64,000 nucleotides of DNA, taken from assembly GCA_035041965.1 (NCBI GenBank), contig JAPYMA010002875.1, forward strand, positions 62,001 through 126,000. Reading direction: 5' to 3'. Under the pieces are notes generated by a model. That model had not been told where the DNA came from. It saw nothing but the letters and a program-made list of their open reading frames with translations, and searched no databases. Source of the DNA: Anisakis pegreffii. Its lineage: Eukaryota > Nematoda > Chromadorea > Rhabditida > Anisakidae. Numbering within the stretch: the stretch's first letter is position 1; every line of letters starts with the position of its first letter. Both the position numbers and the translations under genes were made by a program. Positions 1-11,000 of the stretch are shown in pieces.

Positions 1-289
1 TCAGTTCAAAATCAGCAAAGCTCTTTTTGAACTGAACTAAAATGCCCATTTCTCCCACTCAATAAATAAGTTGAAAACCATGTCTCTGATGCGTCAGAAT
101 TCATCAGCTCAGCAGAACGCTCCTTAAGAGAACGTTATATCAGTTTAATAAAAAATATCCTAGTAGCATCACTAATCGTGAACAGTATTCGCTTGATAAT
201 GTTTCATATTGCCTATTTTTTGGACATTCACCAAAACCGGGCAAGAATTTTGATCATTTTCTGCTTTCTTTTGGTTCTGTCCCAGTGAA

Positions 290-2973
290 ATGAGTTTTAA
301 TGAGTCGTTCATTGCGCTGGTAAATGTTGTGCACCGGTAGAATTCTCATGCAAGCACCATTTAGAATATGTCCACAGATGCTGCAAGTCTTGCTAGTGAA
401 TTGATAACGTCGCCACTGCAAGCCGATATGTCCACTCAGTGGTCAGTGAATACTGATATGAGGTTCGTGCATTCATTCATTTTCATAGCTCTGAAACTTT
501 TGCAGTCAGTTTCGGCCTCGTTCAGCAATGTTTAACTCTCTCATCATCACGCATAATTAGATACAAGTCAAATCAAAGTAACATCAGTGACATTGGTACA
601 GCACTCAGTTTTGAGGGAATTTTTTTTTTTTTTGAGGAAAGATTTTGCTCGAAACAGAGTGGTGCACCAATATCATTATCAGTTGACTACGAAGCATCAT
701 TTCTCATTTCTCAAAGTTTCGGTGGCAATACGCGAGCGAGATTTTCATGCAAACATTCCATATTATAGTTACAAATAACGATGCTTTGAATCAGTTTTCT
801 CTGAAGCAAATGATAGTTGTTCACTTACAGATCCGAGTCAAGAACGTTGGACATGCCCAGACTCGAAAGTGCTTTACCCGTCAGCAATATGATGTGGCAA
901 TCGCAAGACACTCTCGAGTCATTTTCGGATGCAATTTCGGATGCAACTTCTCCATGTAAATCCATGTAAGACGATCGACATTCTTCTAATGAATCAATCT
1001 TTCAATCTCCCTCTGTTTTTCGCAAAATTACTATCGCTTCGAACCAATCAATCGAAAATTACAGTGAATTAATTCTCGCTTTCATATCCTCAAAATAAGA
1101 CTCTTAAAAATTGTGTCTTGCAGCATCGAGGCGGTTGATAGAAGTATGCAAGTATCGGCGATTTCGTGTCTTGACCGCAGTCAACAATTTGATCCGCTAC
1201 CCGCAAGTGTTTGCGGTGTACAAACCGATATCGCTCAATTCCAAGTTGACGAAATTATGCTCAGGCTTCATGAAATACAAGTATCATATGCATAACATTT
1301 CTTTTATTTCAAACTTAGATTGAACATTCCTTTCTGATTGATGAATTAACTGTGAAAATGATCTGACATCATTGAGGAGAAGTCTAAAAAAAAGCCGATG
1401 CTGATGGATCGAAGTATGGAGACATCATTACAACAGTTTGATGCAAAAGACGAGAGTGGTGAAGAGAACGATAAGACTGAGCAAATTTCGCAGTCAACTC
1501 AATACGATATTGCACCAGTTGTCGTTGTAAATGATATCTATATTTTGTTTTACAACACTGATCAAATTTCAAATCGCTCGAAACTTTTCTCTGCAACTGA
1601 TTTTTTCGTTCAAAACTAATCACTTAGTCTCATACATATAAACATTGACCCAATTTTTTTGAAAAAAAAAGTATATCTTTTGAATGTCGTTTGAATGGCT
1701 CTCATATATGAACATCTTTTGAATGGCTCTCATATTGCCACCAAATTTGTTTAGCAAAAATTATTGTTTCAGATTTATCTTATTCATTGTTTTATCAAAG
1801 TTTCCAAATGCTCAATTTAATTCACTCCAGCTGAAAGGACGTTCACTGATTGATTCAGAATGATTCGAGTTCACAACAAACACTCAGAAGATCATTCGTA
1901 ATCGTTCAGAATTTAAGGATATCTCGATAACAGCTGATCTGAACAGTCAAATGGTAGAAGAGGGTACCGAGACAGAGCAGAATGAGTGTTTGTTGAATCG
2001 CTCCATGGAGACGGATGCATGGATGGCACAGTTACAGATGCCCGAATGTAGTCGTTCTGTACAGACACATTTCGATGAGGACGAAGTACTTTCTCTACTC
2101 GTTTTTGCAAGCGAATCTCATCTCTTCAAAACATCAATCAATTTATATTTCAAATTGTTCTGAAGATTAGTGCTTGTCAAGTTGTCGGCAATCATGTTAA
2201 CTTACTTCATAGCGCCATATCAGTTTTCTAAAGGCCATATTTTAGGTTGTCGAATTGGATGAGTTGGCGACAAAACGAACTACTTCTAAACAGCAAGTGC
2301 GAGTATTCGACGACAATGTTAATGAGAGGAGGTGAGTGTGAAAAATACTGACTCGAGTTCTTATAGCAGTATTATTCCACTTGAAATGAGTTAATTCATT
2401 TCTGAATGATTTGATCCTCGATTCACTGCCATTGGAATTTTTTAAATTAAGCAGTATGAATAACAATTCAACTTCAGTACACAATGCGAGCCACAAATAA
2501 AGGATACATGTGATACGTGTATGCAAACGATGTTGGAAATGTGTGACTTCGATGGTGATTCGTCAGCAAGAGCGCGATCTTCTTCTCTAGTCTCTTTGCG
2601 TGGTAGCACTGATACTGAAGAACCAGCTCCAGTTGCTAAACAGGTATTTTGGGAGTTCGTGAATGCCATTTCAATTCAAGATATGATAGAAGACAGTGGC
2701 TATATTCTAACAACATGAATTCAGCGAATTCATGAGGACTGTTCCAAACCAGTGAAATAATAATTCCAGGATTTGATAATTCAAACAGATGATTCTTACT
2801 TGAAAATAGCGAGACGTCTCGATCAGATTCGTAATAATCGTACGGCGAGCTTACACATCTGTGCTGCTAAACCGTTACGTTTTCCACAAGACGATGATCC
2901 GTCAAATTCGAATCGACAACGATCTGAAAAGTATAAAATATTAGATTCATTTGTGCATGATGCTGAAATATAG
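290..2973 (+). CDS. Unrecognised acidic protein with repeated LC8-docking-like motifs, 395 aa
   Basis: I do not recognise this protein by family. Nine exons join in frame: 290-319, 365-462, 831-965, 1124-1280, 1383-1526, 1918-2085, 2246-2331, 2478-2643, 2770-2973 (stop TAG). The start ATG sits 5 bases after an acceptor (tgtcccag), consistent with trans-splicing. The product is rich in Ser, Asp and Glu and has no visible fold, signal peptide or membrane segment. Short motifs with a central Gln recur: STQWS (33-37), GVQTD (119-123), STQYD (178-182), SVQTH (235-239), STQCE (273-277), CMQTM (287-291), IIQTD (331-335). These resemble the TQT / GIQVD core bound by the dynein light chain LC8. A second motif, [DN]RS[MQ][EQ], occurs near residues 93, 105, 149 and 215. 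A disordered multivalent scaffold is my inference. An alternative last exon at 3058-3157 is possible. Exon joins are good; the function is open. Confidence 0.6.
1690..1735. repeat. Two-copy tandem duplication, period 28 bp
   Basis: The 18-mer TTTGAATGGCTCTCATAT occurs at 1690-1707 and again at 1718-1735, inside the intron between exons 5 and 6 (1527-1917) of the first gene. It looks like a local slippage duplication and has no evident function. Confidence 0.8.
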
Positions 2974-3366
2974 TTCAAGTCGTAAATCATTAATAAAATT
3001 CTCTGATAGATGCGTATAATCTTTTTGAGAAGCAGCTTGCATGATATCCCATTAAGGTGATTGAGCAAGGTGCATTGCTCAAGGAATTAACCCATAGACA
3101 AGCCATTCGGAGCGTTCTGCAGATCGTGCGAGGCCCAACGATCGCCATCTCTTCATGACTGTCATTATGTTTTATTAGCCATAAACACTTATGAGTGGAT
3201 GCCATTTTAAGAGCATCAAGCGTATCACTTCCCACGTTCATTCAGTTTGCATGATGGATGCCCCAAGCCCTTAATTGCCATTCTGTTACTCTTCACCCTA
3301 AATGCTATCTTCCTTGCTCATTCAAACTTATTTCCCTCATAGTTTTAACCAGTGTTTGCGGGCAAC

Positions 3367-3864
3367 ATGAAATTTCAAGACTCTATCCCCAACTATTTTC
3401 AGAACGATTGCATCTTTGGGGTTCGTAACCGCGAACTTTGTCCGCGACTTTTTTCCATCCCACGCAGCGCATTACTTTTAACGACACCCTTAACATTGGT
3501 GACATCCCCAGTCAATCATCAATTTTACGATTCCTTAGTTAATTATCTCATACTAACCGCTTATATTCTTTTCTGTGCAATTATAATCTCATTCATTTTT
3601 GTCGTGGCTCAAGTTACAGCATGCAATATGCAGCATAAAAAAGATTCAGTGTTTTACAAAAGCATTTCATGTATGAGCATCAAAAATATAGCAACTTCCT
3701 TGATCTTTCTTAAGAGCTTCATCGGGTTGTATTGCAGTTTGATATTGTTTAATGAACAACCCAACGAAAGACGTGAATTTAATGTTGATCCAACTCGAAG
3801 GAAATCTCTGAGAAGAGGTGCTGATAAACCAATGCGGTCACCAAAATCACCTATGTACGCTTAG
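3367..3864 (+). CDS. Hypothetical two-segment membrane protein, 165 aa
   Basis: A single open frame begins at an ATG 14 bases after a good acceptor (tttaaccag), as expected for a trans-spliced gene. I recognise no family. Two hydrophobic segments are visible, at about residues 61-85 (LVNYLILTAYILFCAIIISF) and 110-130 (SLIFLKSFIGLYCSLILF), which could form a hairpin in a membrane. The last 33 residues are basic and Ser/Pro-rich (RRKSLRRGADKPMRSPKSP), suggesting a cytosolic tail. Internal acceptor-like sites (tattttcag near 3402, gtattgcag near 3737) mean part of the frame could be intron. An open frame of this length is only mildly improbable by chance in this AT-rich sequence, so this may not be a gene. 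Confidence 0.35.
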   Translation: MKFQDSIPNYFQNDCIFGVRNRELCPRLFSIPRSALLLTTPLTLVTSPVNHQFYDSLVNYLILTAYILFCAIIISFIFVVAQVTACNMQHKKDSVFYKSISCMSIKNIATSLIFLKSFIGLYCSLILFNEQPNERREFNVDPTRRKSLRRGADKPMRSPKSPMYA

Positions 3865-4049
3865 TTTATTCACTTTTTGTTTATGCAACTTTTTATGCGA
3901 GCCTCTCAATCGATCAACAGACAGTATTTTCTAGGCCTGAAATTTGGAGTGCATTCAGTGCATTTTTTGTGAAATGCTGATGAAATGAATGAATTTATAA
4001 TCAAAAATATTTCTTCACGACAAAAAACAAGCAGTCATACGTCTAAATC

Positions 4050-5379
4050 ATGGATTTTAGATGGCCTGGTAAGGTGGTGTCATTTTCGATGGATTCGGAT
4101 GCAGCGACCATAGAAGAAGGACCGTCGAATCTATCAGATTCGGATACATTGCAACCTCGAACAGACGTCAGTTGAGTTCTGATTAGATGATTGACTTTGC
4201 CGTGCACTTCACTACAATCGCACTCGCATCACTGATCACTCATTCCCTTTCTCGAGTTGGCAACAAATATGAATATAAATTATTGAATGAATCAGTCTTC
4301 AAGTGATCTTTTATGGATAACTGATTTTGGAATAAATGCCGTGTTATCACCTATTGCTGACTCTATTCTCAGCTGAATATTTCAAATGAATACATATAAA
4401 ATTTTGAATCAATGTTTGCTCAGTTTTCACTACGATATCGTCAGTTTCTCTGTCAGTAGTCCACTGTTCTACTGACTTTTCTCAACTTTCTCATCGATAA
4501 TTCTCACCTCAATGTCCAAAGTAGTATTTTCCCAAGCTACCAAGCCAAGCCAGCAAGAGCGCCATATGAAATGGTTTGCTGGTTGTTTCGAGCACATTCA
4601 TGCATATTTTTGTAATCACATTCAGTGTATGTCATTCCATATGTGACTTTGCACCAGCCATGGAACAATCCCCGTTTCGATCATCATCGAATATGATCAT
4701 CGACTTGATTAACATTCACTTTAGCACAAAGTTTCTATATTCATTATCGTAGAATCGATCAAGCCATTGAGCTGTTGGCATTCAGGCCAATAATTATTTC
4801 TGCAGTAGACGACCCGAATTCGTCGAAGTGATACTGCAAAGTCAGCAATTCCAGCAAATCCTGAACTTAATTGCTGTTCACGTTCAATGTCTTAGCAGTA
4901 TTCCCGAACTTTCAAGAATGTTTCTTAACTTAGCTGCATCGCAATTAGGTCACCGTTTCAGCATCCACTCTAATTGCAATGCAGTTAAGATCAGTGCAAA
5001 ACTCGTTAGTGATGAAGTCAGTTCAGAATTCAAGGTACACTGTCTATGTATTGTTACATTATTTTTTCCATGTTTTAATTACTGTTGCACGATCAACTTC
5101 CACCCGTTCGCACGTCATATCACGAATACGTTCGCATCCATCATTTATATGCATTCGCATGAAATCACGATGAATTACCCACACACACGCACAGTGCAGT
5201 AAAGAACTACACTCATCAATGTGCGTAGAGTAAGTTTATTTGAATTTAAATCAATGCTATCGTTAGCGAGGTTCTGCCTTACGAATTTATTCTTGGTGTC
5301 GAGCAAATGAGCCATAAATCATTGAATTAACAGTGAATGTGTGCAGAATTCTTCGTTGATTCCAGAAAAAGATGTGTGA
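4050..5379 (+). CDS. Hypothetical three-exon protein, about 132 aa
   Basis: I do not recognise this product. Exons 4050-4166, 4786-5034 and 5347-5379 all join in phase 0. The first starts at ATG and ends at donor GTCAGT; the second opens after the acceptor gcattcag and ends at GTACAC; the third follows gtgtgcag and stops at TGA. The N-terminal 39 residues are acidic and Ser/Asp-rich (for example DSDAATIEEGPSNLSDSD), similar in style to the preceding 395-aa protein. The middle exon (83 codons) looks like a helical, Leu/Gln-rich domain. The model rests only on frame continuity and splice signals, with no homology support, so exons may be missing or spurious. Confidence 0.3.
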
Positions 5380-5809
5380 TTATTATTTGTAAGCTTCTCA
5401 TTGATCACGAGAGAGTGTCCGATTGAAAATTCGGCTGCAAAAATTCATCTAATTTATGCGATTCACTCGAATTAGTATACTCGCTCCCTAACGCCGATGA
5501 AATGGAACTAATTTGAATAAAAGTCATAGATAAGCAATGCGTCATTCGGGCAGTACTGATCTAGAAGATTCGATTTCTTTATTAATACAAGTTCGTCATA
5601 TGGTGTATTGTCTGAAGTTAACGTTGCACTCAATCAAAAATGAATATATTAAACTCGTATGGAAATTGTGAAACGCGAATGTATTTTTTGATTGAGAATA
5701 TTGATCTTGTTCAGCATATTGCTTACGTCAACTTATTGTATTAGTATAGGATTGACATCGACGAATATGGTTTGTTTTGATTTGATTAGAATAGCATTAA
5801 ATCGACAAA

Positions 5810-6040
5810 ATGAGTTTATTGCAGCGCTTTTACGGTAAATCTCGTTCAATTTCGCCAGCTCCGTTAACTCGTCCCAATGGTTCTACACTGATCCGAAGAA
5901 AACAGTCGTTACCGGTGTCGATACAACCAGGTAAAGTGAGCGACTTCGTTCGTCAGCATGAACGTGGTGTTCACTCACCTGGTAAAATGAGCTCTCGCTC
6001 GATGGTTACAATCATTGATATGCGTGATCAAGGTTGTTAG
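5810..6040 (+). CDS. Small basic Ser/Pro-rich hypothetical protein, 76 aa
   Basis: A compact open frame starts at an ATG in a good context (gacaaaATG), preceded by an in-frame TAA two codons upstream, so the ATG is the only possible start here. The product is basic and contains Ser-Pro sites (SISPAP, VHSPGK), Arg/Lys clusters (TLIRRKQ) and a C-terminal RDQGC. It has no membrane segment or recognisable domain. It could be a small single-exon gene or an alternative first exon of something downstream, although nothing convincing follows on this strand. Composition looks protein-like rather than random. Function unknown. Confidence 0.4.
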   Translation: MSLLQRFYGKSRSISPAPLTRPNGSTLIRRKQSLPVSIQPGKVSDFVRQHERGVHSPGKMSSRSMVTIIDMRDQGC

Positions 6041-6657
6041 ATCGACATGCAATGATATATATATGTGGTGGATCGGTTGATATCATGTATTGAAAAGACT
6101 GATACTTTATAAATGCTTTACGATACAGACTTGCTACAAAGTGATACAGACTTGCTTGCTACATTAATGCAATTTCAAAATGAATGCGTTCTATGGATTT
6201 CACATTCTTATGAAAACCCATTTATGGAAAATGATTGTAGATGCATGTAGTGCGATACTAATTCGGTGTTTTCTTATAATATTTAGAAGATGCTTTATTT
6301 CGTTTCATTATTTCCAGGAACGATTAGCACTATCGCAACAATAGGACAGATGATAGAATATGAATTGAGGGACACTCTTGTCGATAGCCTGAGGGGCACT
6401 CTTGTCGATATGCTTTCCAGAGTTTAACAGCGAGCGAAAAATTTTCAAAGTCCAGGATCTTTCACATGAAGGCCACTGTCTGCGTCCATTGATTACATTG
6501 CATAGTTAAAAAAGGAATGATGAAATTGAAGCATCTTATACATTGAATTTCAGTTATTTTCCATGTTGAAAGATATTATACGAACACGATTCTGTTGAAA
6601 TCGCTAAGCTACACTCTCCCAAACAATAATCAATAATACTCTGCTCAGGAATCATTT
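6041..6657. other. Intergenic, no gene seen
   Basis: Short AT-rich spacer between two hypothetical genes of opposite strand. It holds a two-copy tandem duplication with a 24-bp period (gggacactcttgtcgata at 6369-6386 and ggggcactcttgtcgata at 6393-6410). I see no exon with homology. Confidence 0.6.
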
Positions 6658-7235
6658 CTACTGCATTTCTTCGCCACCTTTTTGTTTTGCAATTTCAGAT
6701 GCTTTTGATTGTTTTGGATATATATCATTCTCTTTCTTGGCGTCGTTTTGATGACCATCATCAAGCTTCGAGGCTTCTTGAACCAAAGATTTGGCTTCAA
6801 CTGATACAAGTTGTTCGAAGCACTCTCGTGAAGTTGGTGGTTTTGCCTCTTCACAAATTGCTTCCTCTTTTCGCATACCTGCACAATGAAAATTATTCCT
6901 TTAAACATTAGCAACAAGTTTTTGAATGATAACGTCCAATAAATTATACTGATAAATGCTCAATGATACATTGATCAGAAATAATTCTGTGATAAATCCA
7001 TGAAAAAAATAATTATCGAGGGCAACGAACCATAATGAATGAAAATCACTATACTTAGGGTAACAATGAGAATATTGCTCAAAATGAATGAGATTAAAAT
7101 GGTATTCGCGAGCTTAACGTTCAAGTAAATCCATTCCAATCGACTTGAGTAATAACCAGCTTCACTGAATAATTTATAAAATTCCTTCCAATAAATGATT
7201 TGAGTGTCAAAGCTCGCATTACAAACCAGCGTCAT
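6658..7235 (-). CDS. Hypothetical single-pass membrane protein, 141 aa
   Basis: Two exons join in phase 1: 7235-7031 (donor GTTCGT) and 6878-6658 (acceptor ttgtgcag). The start is an ATG in an A-rich context (ataaaaATG). Residues 1-40 form a polar N-terminal part with one potential glycosylation site (NAS). Residues about 42-66 are strongly hydrophobic (TILISFILSNILIVTLSIVIF), one membrane span. The remaining 75 residues are charged and helical-looking, rich in Lys and Glu (MRKEEAICEEAKPPTSRE, SEIAKQKGGEEMQ). I recognise no family. The clean frame change from membrane span to charged tail across the intron makes this more credible than a chance frame. It lies on the same strand as Ku70, about 770 bp downstream of its stop, but nothing links the two in function. 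Confidence 0.45.
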
Positions 7236-8006
7236 TTTTATTGGGCAAAACTCTCTCAACACAATACCAAAATATTTCGAAAGCAACCACTTTCAAGTGA
7301 TCACGTCAATGAAAAATAAATAATTTCAATGGTGTCTCTAAATAAAATTTGCACATTCGCGATAAAAGAGAGGCTTGACGAGCGAGATATTAAGCAAATT
7401 TCTTAATGCTGTTCATTGCCGCTACTTTAAGATCTGAAGTGTGAAAGTAAGATTTTGAAAAGGACAATTCATTTTATACAAATGATGGCACCCGAGCGAA
7501 ATTTCATGTCGATCGGAATGCGACCGATCAAACAGTCGGTATTTCGACCGACTTTTTCAAGTGAAAATTTTTTTCAAAATGTTCACTGAATGATGAAATT
7601 TCAAGTGGCCTCTCGCAAATCGGTGGCCACCGACCCAACTCTACTCGCTAGTGCATGTCCCATTCGTACATTCCTGCTATTTTCTTTCGCAAGAGTCATC
7701 CCTTTCGAATTCTATCGCTTTTGGCAGCATTGCTGTCCTCCCACCCACTATAATTTATGTGAAAAACCACACTGACTTGTTAAAATTTTAAAACTGTAAC
7801 AACTTATAAGAACATATAAAGTTGAGTTTACTTGTTTGAGATGATTAATAAGACGTCATAAATCTATTCTATTAAAACAACATTATATTATCACTCGGAA
7901 TGCGTATAACATTTTTCGGGACAAACAACACGTAATAGGTAGCAGATTTTGGTTGGATCCTCAAAGTGATGAAGTAAATGTACAGAAATATAAAACATGA
8001 TGTTAA
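7236..8006. other. Intergenic, no gene seen
   Basis: Spacer between the small membrane protein gene and the 3' end of Ku70. A 35-codon plus-strand frame beginning MMAPERNF at 7483 and a GC-richer patch at 7600-7750 are present, but neither continues into exons I can support. Confidence 0.5.
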
Positions 8007-11000
8007 TCAATCAATACCATAGAAATGTTCAATGAAAGCAATCAGATCATTCTTTTTCGCAGATGATTTCACAGCGATATTCGTTTGCGCGGCTTTTGCC
8101 CTCAACTGGGCAATCGTTAAATTCTTCAGCTGCAACAAATATGGATTCAAGAGATGATCAAACACCCTTCAACGTATTCTACTACCAGATCTGCTTTCCA
8201 AAAAAATAATTGACATGACAACTTTTGATCGTTAATATTTGATAGCAACAAAACACCTTCGATATTCTGCTTTTCATAGAAATCTGTTTTTCAAAGAAAA
8301 CAATAACTTTGATCGTTAATGTTTCACAGCAACAAACACTGACGTCTGACAGCAACCAAACAAAGCAGATCTGCCTTTCAAAGAAAAATAATCAACATAA
8401 CAACTTAACTTTGGACAGCAACAAAACATCTTTATTAGGCTGAAGAGCAATATTTTTAAAAAATTGAGTAATTGCACAAATTTATTCAGAAACCAACCAA
8501 CTGATTATTCGCCAATTCTTCAAGTGACATTTCATCGTATTTTGCTTTCTTTGCTTCAACGTCTTCTTTGTTCTTTCCTTGAAAACATTATTACATTATG
8601 GTATGAATATTGCTTTGCTTCATTCACGACCCATTTTTTAAAATCATACAACAGAAAAAATCATATTGTTATTACCTGAAGCAGCTTCCAGTTTACGTCC
8701 TTTCACCGGCTTTTTTGTTTCGGGATTATAACCATCCGGTAAAGTGACTGCACGAAAATGATCCAACTGATCTTTAACTCGTTTTGCGAATGCTTCATGC
8801 ACAAAATATGGTTCTGCAATTGATAATCGCGCTATTTACCTTCACATTATCACTGACCCAATCAATTTATAAACTTTATTCGTGAACAAGGAAAACACAT
8901 TTGATACTGCATAAATAAAGGACTTATTGAACTGATGAGAATAAACAACTCACGAATTTGATCGTCAACATGCGGTACCTCATCCAAATCAAGCGCCATC
9001 GCTTCCAGCACTTTATAGTGCTTCTGAAGTACTGCAATTTGTGGCATTTTATAACAATGATCATAGAAGGAAGACTGCTGACACTGATGCTGGCTCTTAC
9101 CGGCTCATATTCAGTGTTTTCATCAGGTTATCACTAGTATAGGCAAAATGAATGACAATATCTCATGATGTTACATAAATTCAGTTACTTTTACATGGAG
9201 ACGTACGTTCATGCTCCTTCACGGTGAGAAGTAAATAGAACAATAGAAAGTGCATGAAAACAACAACTAGGCTCAACAACAATTGTATATGACGTGCCTG
9301 CTGTAAATCTACGTGAAGTGCTAGGAATCAATTCAAAATCTTCACCTCACCTGGATTACAAAACTTCTCCGGATAGTAATCGAGCTTTAACTTTCTGACC
9401 AATTCTCGCGCTGCATCGATTTGATCATTGCTGGCTGGAAGCAATAGAACATTGAAGGGTGAACAGTGTTTTTTGTTGTGAAATTTTTGAATAAGAATGA
9501 TCAATGGCTGGATTGAAGTTTAGTACGGATGAGTGATAAATATCAATCATGACACTTTTTTGAGGTTATAACCGGAATGAGCATTCAGTCATTAATGCAA
9601 TAAACTCAAACGGTAACCTAAAAACTCGTTGCCATTAGGTTTTAGTTGACTATGGTTAGCTTAAACGGAGCACTGCAGCTTTTCTCAAACAGCATATGAC
9701 ACTAAAAATGAACCTTTTGGCCATTCTCCATCAGGATGTGACATCTGCTCGCTGAGATCACGTTTATCTTCGAAAAATGGCAAATACACTAAATGAAATC
9801 CAGGATATCGAAACTTATCACTGTCTTTGGACTGAAATGAATTCGTAACAGAGTGGCAATCATACGAACTAATAATACAGATAATTATATACAATTGATG
9901 GCATTTGTCGAATGTAATATTGCTGCTAAATACCAAATGTAAGAAAAACCGTGGTGAATAAATTGTAGACCTCATCCGAAAATATCTTTAAATCACCGCA
10001 CTTCGAACACTGACACTGGTTCCAGCATTAATGAATCAAATGAAATCGTCAATAACTGCATTTAATACAAAGTTAGCAACGAATTAAACAATCCGGAATG
10101 CATAAGAACCTTTGAGTCGTCTGACCGATCGTGGCTGGCTGCTGACTGAGGTACAAGTGCGACTAATTTCGGAGGTGTATTTTCCTTTTGTGTATATCGA
10201 CAAATCATAATCTTCTTCTTTGCTTCACACACTTCCAGCAGCGTTCTTAATAAACGTGCTGAACCAACTGTTAACTGAAATAATGAAGTGCACTTAAAAA
10301 TTGCGATAAACTCTTCCCCTCACTCATTCACAACATCCATCCAACCCCATTCCTAATAACACAACTCAATATCACCATTTTCACTAAATTCTGAGTGCGG
10401 TGCACATGAATAAAACTTCACCAACCGATTCTAAGGGATATACGTATTGTGAACATCGAATATGATGTGAAAGCTTCAACGCAGATACCGGTTTAAAACC
10501 CAGTAAAACCAGTCCTTAAAACAATCACCGACAAATACTAAAATGATACCAAATTCACAGTTAATGGCAGCTAAAGAGTTTCATTCGATAAAAATAAGAA
10601 AATAACACATCTTGCAAAATATCCTATGGATCACAGGGATAGTTCCTCAAGATTCGATGAGAATTCTGTCAAGTTCTGGTCAATTTGCAAGGAAATGAAA
10701 ACAATGAATCACCAGGAGGTGTGAGTCGGCGTAACTTCTCAATTTCGTCAGCACTCATATTAACTTCAGCGCCACCCACCTGCTGTCGTCGTGTAATTTC
10801 GTGTTCAAACAATGGCATTTCTTCATTATTCTGTTAAAAAATTAAAAAACGCAACTGCACGCATAAAAAACGCAATTAGTCAATTTCACACGAAGTATTT
10901 ACCGAGCAGTTCCAAAAACAGGCAAATTGTTTATAAAACTTGAAATTATCACTGGTACCGTTACTATCATTATATATGCTATACCTGCTTATTTGTGTAA

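Noticed and set aside
5629..5697. MicroRNA-like hairpin (ctcaatcaaaaa ... tttttgattgag)
   Set aside because: The perfect pairing is only 12 bp of low-complexity sequence with a large unpaired loop; not enough for a precursor microRNA.
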